Below, piece by piece: positions 55,442-63,997 of a DNA stretch of 64,000 nt (the stretch's first letter is position 1; each line of letters begins with the position of its first letter). The notes below the pieces were generated by a model, which saw only the letters and a list, made by a program, of their open reading frames with translations, made no database searches and had not been told where the DNA came from. Source of the stretch: Bifidobacterium myosotis (GTDB lineage Bacteria > Actinomycetota > Actinomycetes > Actinomycetales > Bifidobacteriaceae); contig NZ_MWWW01000004.1 of assembly GCF_002259745.1 (NCBI RefSeq), positions 186,001 through 250,000 on the forward strand, in the 5' to 3' direction. A program made the position numbers and the translations under genes.

Positions 55442-57265
55442 ATGCTTACCGAATACACCACGCCGGGCGAGTCCATCCAGCTGCGCGACGATCAGACCAT
55501 CTATTCGCTGCTCACCGACCGACTGGAGCGCACCGGCGCCTCCACGGTGACCGCCGCCAAGAAGCTCGGCCCCGGTCATTGGCAGGACGTGACCACCGGG
55601 GAGTTCCACAAGCTCGTCGTCTCCGCCGCGAAGGGCCTGATCGCCCTAGGCATCCGCAAGGGCGACGCCGTGACGATCTTCTCCTCCACCCGCCTCGAAT
55701 GGGGTGTGCTGGACTTCGCGCTGGCCGCGGTGGGCGCGGTGAGCGTGCCGATCTACGACACCGACTCCGCATCGCAGGCCCAGCGCATCATGAACGATTC
55801 CGACGTGAAGCTGGCCTTCGCCGACAATCGCGAGCGTTACGACCGTCTTGACTCGGTCAAGGACAACTGCCCGGCCCTGCGTCAGATCCTCATGATCGAA
55901 GGCAACGCACTGGGCGCACTGGAAGGCCTCGGCGTGGCCGTCTCGGACGAGGAACTGGAGGAGCGCGCGGCCACCGTCACCACCGACGACCTCGCCACCA
56001 TCGTGTACACGTCCGGTTCCACCGGCAATCCAAAGGGCGTGGAGCTGACACACCGCAATTTCGTGTCCATCACGCTGGCGGCCTCGCAGGCGCTGCACCA
56101 GATGATCCTCGACGACCATCCGCGCCTGCTGCTGTTCCTGCCGCTCGCGCACTGCTTCGCGCGCTTCATCCAGTACGCCTCCATCGCCTCGGACGACGGC
56201 GTGGTCGGCTATCTGCCGGACACCAAGTCGCTGCTGCCGGATCTGCGTTCCTTCGAGCCGACGTACCTGCTCGGCGTGCCGCGCGTGTTCGAGAAGGTCT
56301 ACAACGCCGCCTCACACAAGGCGGGCGCCGGTTGGAAGGGCCGTCTGTTCCTCAAGGCCGCCGAGGCGGCGCGTGTCTGGAGCCGCAAGGAGCAGGCCGG
56401 CATGAAGCACACGCTCGGCGAGATCGCCGAACATGCCCGTTACGACGCCCTCGTCTATCGCACGGTGCGTGGCGCGCTGGGCCCGCGCATCAAGTATGTG
56501 GCCTGCGGCGGTGCCCCGCTGTCGTTGGATCTGGCGCATTTCTACAATGGCATCGGGCTGCCGATGATCCAGGGCTACGGCATGACCGAAACGGCCGCCC
56601 CGTTCGCCGCCACCCGCGTGGACGACAACGTGATCGGCACGGTCGGTCAGCCCGCGCCCGGCTCCTCGGTGCGCATCTCGGACGACGGTGAGCTGCAGGT
56701 CAAGGGCCCGAACGTCTTCCGCGGCTACCACAACCTGCCGGAGAAGACCGCCGAGGCGTTCACCGCCGACGGTTGGCTGCGCACCGGCGATCTGGCGGAG
56801 ATCGATGACGCGGGCCGCATCATCATCACCGGCCGTATCAAGGACATCATCATCACCGCCGGAGGCAAGAACGTCTCCCCCATCCCGCTGGAGGAGGAGA
56901 TCGCCAAGTGCCCGATCGTGGAGCACTGCGTGGTGGTGGGTGACCGTCGCCCGTTCATCGGCGCGCTGGTCACGCTCGACCCGGAGTCGCTGGCCGTCTG
57001 GCTGCCCGCCCACGGACTGTCGTCCGAGACGCCGGTGGACCGGCTTGCGGCGAACGCGGCGGTGCGCGAGGAGATCCAGCAGTATGTGGACAAGGCGAAC
57101 GCCACGGTCTCCCGCGCCGAATCCGTACGCAAGTTCGTGGTGCTTGACGACCGGTTCACGCAGGAGAACAAGTGCCTGACGCCCTCGCTCAAGGTGGTGC
57201 GCCCCGCTGTCAACCGCGTGTTCGCCGACGTGATCGACAGCGAAATCTACAACGGCAAGCACTGA
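55442..57265 (+). CDS. Long-chain fatty acid-CoA ligase (AMP-forming)
   Basis: About 607 residues. The ATG at 55442 lies 11 nt after GAAGGA; the in-frame ATG at 55433 would be only 2 nt away. The ANL-superfamily motifs are all present: YTSGSTGNPKGVELTH (P-loop), YGMTETAAP, GWLRTGDLAEID and ITAGGKNVSPIPLEEEI with ITGRIKDI. The final catalytic Lys is in TQENKCLTPSLKVVR. It makes acyl-CoA from fatty acid, ATP and CoA at the membrane, for lipid synthesis or turnover; chain length is unknown. It stands alone. Confidence 0.92.
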   Translation: MLTEYTTPGESIQLRDDQTIYSLLTDRLERTGASTVTAAKKLGPGHWQDVTTGEFHKLVVSAAKGLIALGIRKGDAVTIFSSTRLEWGVLDFALAAVGAVSVPIYDTDSASQAQRIMNDSDVKLAFADNRERYDRLDSVKDNCPALRQILMIEGNALGALEGLGVAVSDEELEERAATVTTDDLATIVYTSGSTGNPKGVELTHRNFVSITLAASQALHQMILDDHPRLLLFLPLAHCFARFIQYASIASDDGVVGYLPDTKSLLPDLRSFEPTYLLGVPRVFEKVYNAASHKAGAGWKGRLFLKAAEAARVWSRKEQAGMKHTLGEIAEHARYDALVYRTVRGALGPRIKYVACGGAPLSLDLAHFYNGIGLPMIQGYGMTETAAPFAATRVDDNVIGTVGQPAPGSSVRISDDGELQVKGPNVFRGYHNLPEKTAEAFTADGWLRTGDLAEIDDAGRIIITGRIKDIIITAGGKNVSPIPLEEEIAKCPIVEHCVVVGDRRPFIGALVTLDPESLAVWLPAHGLSSETPVDRLAANAAVREEIQQYVDKANATVSRAESVRKFVVLDDRFTQENKCLTPSLKVVRPAVNRVFADVIDSEIYNGKH

Positions 57266-57296
57266 CCGGGGGACGGCGGCTCAACCGCTTGGCATG

Positions 57297-57359
57297 ATTC
57301 GGCGGCTCGATGGCCCAGCCTGATGGTTCGAGCCGCCGAATCGGCCCGGACCATCAGGC
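57297..57359. terminator. Strong hairpin after the acyl-CoA ligase gene, with a possible pseudoknot
   Basis: 14-bp stem ATTCGGCGGCTCGA (57297-57310) / TCGAGCCGCCGAAT (57328-57341). Ten of the 17 loop bases, GCCTGATGGT (57318-57327), are exactly complementary to ACCATCAGGC at 57350-57359. There is no strong T-run. The remainder of 57360-57653 holds no supportable gene. Confidence 0.6.
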
Positions 57360-57653
57360 GTCGCTCTCATCGTCGGCATTGCGCCCCTTGACAGCTCCGG
57401 ACCTGACCTGTCAGACCTGCCAGACCCACCGAACCTCACGAACCTCCCCAACCACCGATTGCGCAATGTGACTTTCGGCCCCGCCCTTCGGCGTGGGTTC
57501 GGCATGAGCGTGCGCCGTTACATGGGTTCGGTACAGTGGCGGCACAGGGTGCCAGCCATGCGTCACCGGTCTTCCCCATGATGCCGCAATCCGCTTGGCC
57601 GGCACCCTGTGCTTGGCTGGGGCATGTTCGCCCGGCCAGGGGAGGAGGCACTC

Positions 57654-58625
57654 ATGACCGTTCAACGACCATTGATCGCGGTGACGCCACTTATGGATTA
57701 CGGGCGCGACAGCCTGTGGATGCTGCCCGGCTACATGGACGCGGTGATGCGGGCCGGCGGTACTCCGGTCATGCTTCCGCTGACGGACGACCCGGACATC
57801 ATCGCGCAATGCGCCCAGCAGTTCGATGCGTTCCTGTTCACCGGCGGGCCGGACGTGGGACCGGATGTAGGGTCGGGTGCGGGAACGGGTATGAGCCCGG
57901 TCATGGGGTCCGATGCCGGAATGGATGCGGAGCCGGGCACCGGGCCAACCTTAGCGGCACCAGCCAAGCCGGAGGAAGCATCGTCGGCGCCGTCACCGGA
58001 TTCGCCGTCTCACCCGACACTCCCGATACCGGACCGCATCCCGGAGGACGGCTCCCCCGCCCATGTGCCAAGCACCACCGGACGCAGCGAGGTGCTGAGC
58101 CCGGAGCGCGACCGGGTGGAGTCCCGACTGCTGGCCGAGGTGATGGTCGCGGACAAGCCGATTCTGGGAATCTGCCGCGGCATCCAGTTCATCAATAAGT
58201 ATCTGGGTGGCACGCTCTGGCAGGATCTGCCGACCGAGCATCCCAGTGAGATCGAGCATCATATGAAGCCGCCCTACGACGCGTTTGGACATACGGTTTC
58301 CCTGACGCCGGGCACGCCGCTGGCCGACTTGTTTGCCGGACAGTCGGAGATTGCCGTAAACAGCTATCACCATCAGGCCGTGCGCGAGCCTGCACCCGGC
58401 CTTGAGGTTATGGCCACGGCTCCCGACGGCGTGATCGAGGCAATATGGCGGCCGGCCAGCCGATTCCTCTGGGCCGTCCAGTGGCATCCCGAATTCCTGT
58501 ATCGCGTGGACCCGCGTTCCCAGGCCATATTCGACTCATTCGTCAGTGCGGTGTACAGATGTCATTTTGGCAGGGATACAGTTCGGCTGCATGTCGATGA
58601 GGCTGTATCGACGCTCCAAGGCTGA
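57654..58625 (+). CDS. Class I glutamine amidotransferase-like hydrolase (PuuD / peptidase C26 type)
   Basis: 323 residues from the ATG at 57654 (GGAGGAGG upstream). The fold starts PLIAVTPLMDYGRDSLWMLPGYMDAVMRAGGTPVMLPLT with FTGGPDVGP. The nucleophile is Cys174 in ILGICRGIQFIN, and the His278 and Glu280 partners are in QWHPEFLYRVD. Family members hydrolyse gamma-glutamyl bonds, such as gamma-glutamyl-GABA. A low-complexity insert of about 65 residues (GSGAGTGMSPVMGSDAGMDA through PAHVPSTTGR) separates the first strand block from the active-site region; most relatives are near 240-255 residues. All three catalytic residues are kept. The substrate is unknown. Confidence 0.88.
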   Translation: MTVQRPLIAVTPLMDYGRDSLWMLPGYMDAVMRAGGTPVMLPLTDDPDIIAQCAQQFDAFLFTGGPDVGPDVGSGAGTGMSPVMGSDAGMDAEPGTGPTLAAPAKPEEASSAPSPDSPSHPTLPIPDRIPEDGSPAHVPSTTGRSEVLSPERDRVESRLLAEVMVADKPILGICRGIQFINKYLGGTLWQDLPTEHPSEIEHHMKPPYDAFGHTVSLTPGTPLADLFAGQSEIAVNSYHHQAVREPAPGLEVMATAPDGVIEAIWRPASRFLWAVQWHPEFLYRVDPRSQAIFDSFVSAVYRCHFGRDTVRLHVDEAVSTLQG

Positions 58626-59415
58626 TCAGGCTGCCCAATGACAAACGAGTGATTGCCGTGAACGCGGTACGATATCGCAAAATGGATGATTCCGACGTGC
58701 TATGTACACATTGGTGCGGTACGAAGCGCGTAATCGTGCGCTTTTCTCATATCGTACCGCACGAGTGCGGCGGACAGATTCGGCCGCCATATCAGGAATG
58801 GCCTGTTTTCGCGGTTTCTGGTTTCATCACATTGCCACGATACGGATTGACAACGATTGCTTGGGCTGTTGCACCGCAGCGCCGCGGTACAACAGCTTGA
58901 AAAGAACCAAAATCGCATATCGTACCGCGCCAGCGAATCATACCACGCCAACGATTCGCGCCATCGCCCATGAGCGACCCGTACTTTGCCAACATGATTC
59001 CGCATGATACTGCATTGCAGTATCACATCCCCATCACCGAACGGTTCATCGAATTGCGGTATCCACACCATCGCTTGGTACATCGCATCACGCCTATAAA
59101 TCCCACGATGCGGAACAATCACACGCCTTCCGCATCGTCGGCAGGCCACATGATGGTATGACGGCGACCGTTGAGAATCTCAGCGTCGCCAATGGGCCAG
59201 CGAATGGCCCGGCCACACCTCGATTGGGCCAATCAACATCGCGATAGTGCCACGGACTGGATCATCAGCGACGGTACAGGCACCATCGATGGTGCCGGCA
59301 GGCCAGACTATGGCCCGTCGGCGACGGCCAAGCGGCATTCCGTCAGCGGGGAGCCAAGCCATGGCCCTTCTGCGACGCAATCGCCAATAACGGGCGGAGA
59401 TAGGTAACAGACACG

Positions 59416-59463
59416 ACACAACACAACACAACACAACACAACACAACACAACACAACACAACA
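59416..59463. repeat. Pentanucleotide microsatellite (ACACA)9
   Basis: 48 nt of uninterrupted ACACA, immediately beyond the araA terminator. On the minus strand it reads TGTGT repeats, supplying part of the U-rich tail. Length is likely to vary by slippage. Confidence 0.9.
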
Positions 59464-59495
59464 AAGGGCCGCCCCGGTTCCCCGGAACGGCCCTT
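59464..59495 (-). terminator. Terminator of araA
   Basis: Outer stem AAGGGCCG (59464-59471) / CGGCCCTT (59488-59495) with inner CCGG pairs. On the minus strand it is followed by TTGTTGTGTTG. It lies 33 nt after the araA stop. Confidence 0.75.
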
Positions 59496-59527
59496 ATCAG
59501 AGGCGTTTAAAGCGCTGGCTTAACCAA

Positions 59528-61045
59528 TCAGTGACGGTTGTCGAGACGGTGCACCATCTCGGACAGCTCCAGCTCCTTCTCGAACTGGCGGGCGGTGGTG
59601 TTCTCGTCGATGACGGCGAGCTCGACACCGGCGATGCGAGCGAAGTCCTCCCAAGCCTCACGACCGACGGAGGTGGTCATGCAGGTGTGGTGGGAGCCGC
59701 CGGCGGTGATCCAGCACTGGACGGCGGTCTTCAGGGACGGCTTCGGCTGCCAGACGGCGCGGGCGCACGGAAGCTCCTTGAGGGAGCCCTGCGGCTCGAC
59801 GACGTCCACGACGTCCATGAGCAGGCGGAAGCGCTCGCGCACGTCGGACATGGAGACGACGACCGCGTCCTTCTTCGGCTTGCCGGAGAAGACCAGACGG
59901 ACCGGGTCGGCCTTGCCGCCGATGCCCAGCGGGTGAATCTCCAGCTTCGGCTTGGCGATGGTGCCGATGGACGGGGAGACCTCGAGCATGTGGGAGCCCA
60001 TGTCGAGCTCGTCGCCCTCGGTGAAGTTGTAGGAGTAGTCCTCCATCAGGGAGGCGCCACCCTCAAGGCCGTAGCCCATGACGGCACCGATGCGCACGAG
60101 CACGGCGGTCTTCCAGTCGCCCTCGGCGGAGAAGCCCCAGCCGTACTCGGACGGGAAGCGCTGCGGGCCAACGCCCGGCAGCTGCGGGAGGGCGCCGAGG
60201 TCCTCGAAGTTGTCAACGCCGGCGGTGCAGCCGTTGGCGCGCATCATGTTGACCATCGCGGCCTCTTCCTTGGCGGCGATGAACAGGGAGTCGTACTTGG
60301 CGTCCAGCAGGGCCGGATCGACATCGTACTTGGCCTTGTAGTCCTCGATGATCTCCTTGACCTGATCGTCCTTGACGGCCTCGTACGCGGCGACGAGCTC
60401 GTTGACGGCCCAGGTGTTGATGGAGGCGCCGAAGACGCGCTCGGCCTCGGTCTTGTCGCCCTCGGTGACGGCGACGTTACGCATGTTGTCGCCCCAGCGC
60501 ATGACCTTCATGTTGTTGGAGGCGTCCCAGCCGGCGCAGGCGCGGGCCCAAGTGCCGACCTTCTCGGCGACCTCGGGGTCGGTGTAGTGGCCGACGACGA
60601 TCTTGCGCTTGATGCCGAGACGGGAGACGATGTAACCGAACTCACGGTCGCCGTGGGCGGCCTGGTTCAGGTTCATGAAGTCCATGTCGATGGTCTCCCA
60701 CGGAATCTCCTTGTGGTGCTGGGTGGCCAGCTGCAGCAGCGGCTTGGTCAGCACTTCGAGGCCACGGATCCACATCTTGGCCGGGGAGAAGGTGTGGCAC
60801 CAGGTGATCACACCGATGACGTTCGGGTTGGCGGAGGCCTCGACCATGAACTCCTTGACGCCGTCGGAGGACTTCAGGGTGGGCTTGAGGACGATCTTCG
60901 CCGGAATCTTGCCGGTGTTGTTCAGGTAGTCGACCATTTCGGCGGAGTGGATGGCCACCTGACGCAGGGCCTCCTCACCGTACAGGTCCTGCGAACCGAC
61001 GCCGAACCAGATTTCCTTGCCCTCGAAGGGGTTCTCCATAACCAT
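59528..61045 (-). CDS. araA: L-arabinose isomerase
   Basis: 505 residues, the normal length. The ATG at 61045 has AAAGGAAG 6 nt upstream; a second ATG at 61039 is possible. It starts ENPFEGKEIWFGVGSQDLYG, the usual AraA opening, with GVITWCHTFSPAKMWI, EFGYIVSRLGIKRKIVVGHY and TAGGSHHTCMT with the metal His pair. The conserved Glu lie in QRFPSEYGWGFSAEGDWKTA and MEDYSYNFTEGDEL. It interconverts L-arabinose and L-ribulose using Mn. It is last of the minus-strand araB-araD-araA run, 354 nt after araD. Confidence 0.97.
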   Translation of the reverse strand: MVMENPFEGKEIWFGVGSQDLYGEEALRQVAIHSAEMVDYLNNTGKIPAKIVLKPTLKSSDGVKEFMVEASANPNVIGVITWCHTFSPAKMWIRGLEVLTKPLLQLATQHHKEIPWETIDMDFMNLNQAAHGDREFGYIVSRLGIKRKIVVGHYTDPEVAEKVGTWARACAGWDASNNMKVMRWGDNMRNVAVTEGDKTEAERVFGASINTWAVNELVAAYEAVKDDQVKEIIEDYKAKYDVDPALLDAKYDSLFIAAKEEAAMVNMMRANGCTAGVDNFEDLGALPQLPGVGPQRFPSEYGWGFSAEGDWKTAVLVRIGAVMGYGLEGGASLMEDYSYNFTEGDELDMGSHMLEVSPSIGTIAKPKLEIHPLGIGGKADPVRLVFSGKPKKDAVVVSMSDVRERFRLLMDVVDVVEPQGSLKELPCARAVWQPKPSLKTAVQCWITAGGSHHTCMTTSVGREAWEDFARIAGVELAVIDENTTARQFEKELELSEMVHRLDNRH

Positions 61046-61399
61046 GGGTTACTTCCTTTACTTCATTGTGATGGATGAATCACATTTTGGTCGACTTCGC
61101 AGTCGGACCAAAAGTCTTATTTACTTATTGATCGGTAGGTCTCTTCCCCACCCGTAGTCAAAGACAGCCTGCGGCTGGCCTTATATCAGCTCGCTGTCGC
61201 TCGCCTTCGCCTACAAACGCCTCTGGCGTTTGCTTTACGGCTCAGCCCCTCATCAGAGGGGGCCAAAGGAAAGCCCTCAGTGCTGCTGGCGCAGTCATCG
61301 CGTCAGCGACGGCTTGGCGTGTGTGTCCGCAAGGCGCACCGAGGGAAGGCGTGCGAAGGCACGTCGACCGAGGAGCAACGCCGCGGACACTCCGCCAAG
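61046..61399. other. Spacer between araD and araA with hairpin repeat
   Basis: 354 nt with no supportable gene. It has ACAAACGCC-TCTGGCGTTTG (about 61213-61232, a small hairpin) and CCCCTCATCAGAGGGGGCC (about 61247-61265), with similarity to the intergenic repeats at 17830 and 41731. The araA promoter or attenuator may lie near 61060-61150. Confidence 0.45.
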
Positions 61400-62092
61400 T
61401 CAGTGCTGGCCGTAGACGTTCTGGTAGCGGTCGTTCAGCTTATCGATGTCGGCCTGGTCGATCTCGATGATCTCGCCGAGCTGACGGGCGGCCCACATGG
61501 TGTGCGCGACCTCCTCGGTCATGGCGGCGGCCTTGACGGCACCCTCAGCGTCCTTGCCGATCGTGAACGGACCGTGGTTCTGCATGAGGACGGCCGGGGA
61601 CTTCGGGTACTTCTTCAGGGTCTCGACGACGCCCTTGCCGATGGCCTCGGAGCCGATGAGACGGAACGGGCCGACCGGCACCGGGCCGCCGAACTCGTCG
61701 CCCATCATGGTCAGGCCGCAGGGGATGTTCTGACCGGTGGCGGCCCAAGCGGTGGCGTAGGTGGAGTGGGTGTGCACGACGCCGTACACGTCCGGCATGT
61801 TGCGGTAGATGTAGGCGTGGGAAGCGGTGTCGGAGGACGGGGCCTCGGAGCCATCGACCACGTTGCCCTCGAGGTCGCACACAACCATCGAATTCGGGGT
61901 CAGGTTCTCGTAGCGCACGCCGGAGGGCTTGATCACCATCAGGTCGGCGGTGTGCAGACGCTGGGACACATTGCCAGCGGTCCACACGACCAGGTTCCAC
62001 TTGATGAGCTGCTGGTGCAGGTTGGAGACGACCTCGCGAACCTGCTTGACCTCGGCGCGAACCTCGGGGCCGTAATCAGCCAAAGTTGCCAT
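61400..62092 (-). CDS. araD: L-ribulose-5-phosphate 4-epimerase
   Basis: 230 residues, typical of AraD, with GGAAAGGAAAA before the ATG. The class II aldolase fold is present: VVWTAGNVSQRL (substrate loop), MVIKPSGVRYENL, SSDTASHAYIYRNMPDVYGVVHTHSTYATAWA (zinc His pair HTH with Asp) and AVLMQNHGPFTIG (third zinc His). It converts L-ribulose 5-phosphate to D-xylulose 5-phosphate, which enters the phosphoketolase (bifid) pathway. It lies between araB and araA. Confidence 0.96.
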   Translation of the reverse strand: MATLADYGPEVRAEVKQVREVVSNLHQQLIKWNLVVWTAGNVSQRLHTADLMVIKPSGVRYENLTPNSMVVCDLEGNVVDGSEAPSSDTASHAYIYRNMPDVYGVVHTHSTYATAWAATGQNIPCGLTMMGDEFGGPVPVGPFRLIGSEAIGKGVVETLKKYPKSPAVLMQNHGPFTIGKDAEGAVKAAAMTEEVAHTMWAARQLGEIIEIDQADIDKLNDRYQNVYGQH

Positions 62093-62159
62093 TGTTGGTT
62101 TTCCTTTCCACTGTCATGGATGGACGTTTGCTTCAAATACTGTTTTGGGTCTCTCCTCC

Positions 62160-62196
62160 GGCCGCCTCCCTCTAAGGAGGGGAGGCCGAAAGGAGA
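62160..62196. repeat. Small GC-rich hairpin between araB and araD
   Basis: GGCCGCCTCCCTC TAA GGAGGGGAGGCC gives a stem of about 11 bp with a bulge. It is similar to other CCCTC/GAGGG intergenic repeats of the window. It may set different expression of araB and araD. Confidence 0.5.
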
Positions 62197-62205
62197 AAGG
62201 GAGAC

Positions 62206-63852
62206 TTACTTGTCTTCGAGATCGATGGACTCGATGGCGGTGTGCTCGATGGGCAGACCCTTCGAGAAGCGGGCGAAGAAGTCCTCGAAGCCGACCACGT
62301 CGGAGGCCACCGGAACCTCGGTGGTGGACTTGGCGTCCTTGAACACGCAGCCGTCAAGGAAGTCGGCCAGATTGGTGTGGTCCTCGTTGGTGTTCCACAG
62401 GTAGTTGGCGAGCACTGCCATGCCCCATGCGCCGCCCTCGGCAGCGGTGGACATGACCTTGATCGGGGTGTTGAACGCGGCGGCCAGAATGCTCTGCGCC
62501 ACCTTCGGGGTGGTGAAGATGCCGCCGTGGCCCACCAGGGAGTCCACCTGAACGTGCTCCTGCTTGGTCATGACGTCCATGCCGATCTTGACCGGGGAGA
62601 ACGCGGAGAACAACTGGGCGCGCATGAAGTTGCCGAGGGTCATGTGGGCCTCGGGGCTGCGGGCGAACAGCGGACGGCCTTCCGGCAGACCGGCCAGGAA
62701 CTCGCCGGAGCGGAACGGGTAGTTGAGCAGGCCGCCGCAGTTGGCGTCCACATCGTCGGCGATGGCGGCTCGGAACAGCGTGCCGTACAGCGTGCCGGCG
62801 TCCACCGGGGTGCCGATGGCCTTGGCGAACTCGCCGAACAGGCCGACCCACGCGTTGAGGTCGGAGGTGAAGTTGTTGGCGTGGCTCATGCCGGCCAAAT
62901 CACCGGCCGGCGTGGTGACGAGGTCGACCTCGGGGTGGAGGGCCTTGAGCTTGTGCTCGAGCACGACCATCGCGAAGATCGAGGTGCCAGCGGAGACGTT
63001 GCCGGTACGCACGCGCACGGAGTTGGTGGCCACCATGCCGGTGCCGGCGTCGCCTTCCGGCGGGGCGAGCACGATGCCGGGCTTCAGGGTGCCGGACGGA
63101 TCGAGGAGCTTGGCGCCCTCCTCGGTCAGCTCACCGGCCGGGGTGCCGGCCACGAGCGGGGTGGGCAGCAGGTTCTCGAGCTTCCACGGCTGGGCCGCGA
63201 CCTCGGGCAGGGCGTCGAACTTCTCGATGAACTCGGTCTCGTAGGTGTGGGTGGTCGGGTCGATCGGGAACATGCCGGAGGCGTCGCCCACGCCGAGGAC
63301 CTTCTTACCGGTGAGCTTCCAGTGCACGTAGCCGGCCAGCGTGGTGAAGTACGCCACCTTGGAGACGTGCTCCTCCTTGTTGAGCACGGCCTGATACAGG
63401 TGGGCGATGGACCAGCGCTCGGGGATGTTGTACTGGAACAGCTCGGAAAGCTTCTGGTGGGCTTCGGAGGTGTTGGTGTTCTGCCAGGTGCGGAACGGCA
63501 CGAGCAGCTCGCCGTTCTCGTCAAAGGCCAGATAGCCGTGCATCATGGCGGAGAAGCCGATGTGACCGATGTGGGTCAGCTTCTCGCCGTAGGCGGTCTC
63601 CACGTCATTGGCCATGGAGGCGTACGCGGACTGCAGACCACCCCAGATCTCCTCGGTGGAGTAGCTCCACAGACCGTCCTCCAGATGGGAGGCCCAGCTG
63701 TAGTCACCGGAGGCGATGGTGCGGAAGTCGTCGTCGATGAGGACGGCCTTGATGCGGGTGGAGCCGAATTCGATGCCGAGCGTGGTCTTGCCCGCGCGGA
63801 TCTTCTCGGCGATGGTCGCGACCTGTTCGGCCGCGTTGTCGATTGCTGCCAT
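62206..63852 (-). CDS. araB: Ribulokinase (FGGY family)
   Basis: 548 residues from the ATG at 63852 (AAAGGA 5 nt upstream). The FGGY kinase shape is clear: N-terminal TLGIEFGSTRIKAVLIDDDF with the phosphate-binding GSTRIK, HIGFSAMMHGYLAFDENGEL, LGVGDASGMFPID and the C-terminal ATP-binding HGGIFTTPKVAQSILAAAF. AraB phosphorylates L-ribulose. L-xylulokinases are close relatives, but the araD and araA neighbours settle the assignment. It is first in the minus-strand run, with LacI-type sites upstream. Confidence 0.93.
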   Translation of the reverse strand: MAAIDNAAEQVATIAEKIRAGKTTLGIEFGSTRIKAVLIDDDFRTIASGDYSWASHLEDGLWSYSTEEIWGGLQSAYASMANDVETAYGEKLTHIGHIGFSAMMHGYLAFDENGELLVPFRTWQNTNTSEAHQKLSELFQYNIPERWSIAHLYQAVLNKEEHVSKVAYFTTLAGYVHWKLTGKKVLGVGDASGMFPIDPTTHTYETEFIEKFDALPEVAAQPWKLENLLPTPLVAGTPAGELTEEGAKLLDPSGTLKPGIVLAPPEGDAGTGMVATNSVRVRTGNVSAGTSIFAMVVLEHKLKALHPEVDLVTTPAGDLAGMSHANNFTSDLNAWVGLFGEFAKAIGTPVDAGTLYGTLFRAAIADDVDANCGGLLNYPFRSGEFLAGLPEGRPLFARSPEAHMTLGNFMRAQLFSAFSPVKIGMDVMTKQEHVQVDSLVGHGGIFTTPKVAQSILAAAFNTPIKVMSTAAEGGAWGMAVLANYLWNTNEDHTNLADFLDGCVFKDAKSTTEVPVASDVVGFEDFFARFSKGLPIEHTAIESIDLEDK

Positions 63853-63904
63853 ATCTATCCTTTGCCTCGGAACGCCTGGGCGCAAACCCCCTCTTTGGGG
63901 TGGC

Positions 63905-63997
63905 TGTTAGCGCTCACAATTTCCACAAGCCATTGTACCGATAACCCGCATTCGACACAACTTATACCGTGTCACGAAAGATAACGGTTCGATAACA
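63905..63997. promoter_or_regulatory. Cluster of LacI-type operators upstream of araB
   Basis: TGTTAGCGCTCACA (63905-63918), TGTACCGATAACC (63934-63946) and GGTTCGATAACA (63986-63997) share the pattern TGTTANCGNTAACA with variable half-sites. An AraQ/AraR-type LacI regulator has been described for bifidobacterial arabinose genes; its gene is not in this window. Confidence 0.6.

Larger units (their letters stand above)
58626..59527. repeat. 900-nt gene-free stretch with repeated ATATCGTACCGC motif
   Basis: The motif or its complement GCGGTACGATAT is at 58664-58675, 58749-58760 and 58917-58928. A long hairpin, GTGCGGTACGA (58714-58724) with TCGTACCGCAC (58752-58762), uses it. Further right are TGGCCC-rich imperfect repeats (59195-59375). 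No supportable gene lies here, and short readings in both strands lack ribosome sites. Confidence 0.55.

Noticed and set aside
57411..57809. 132-codon minus-strand frame before the PuuD-like gene
   Set aside because: It overlaps the real gene start, is Arg/His-rich and has no domain.
59416..59463. Short tandem repeat as CRISPR or origin iterons
   Set aside because: The period is 5 nt with no spacers, and no replication gene is near; it is a microsatellite.
59531..61078. 515-codon open frame opposite araA
   Set aside because: Antisense shadow of a complete araA.
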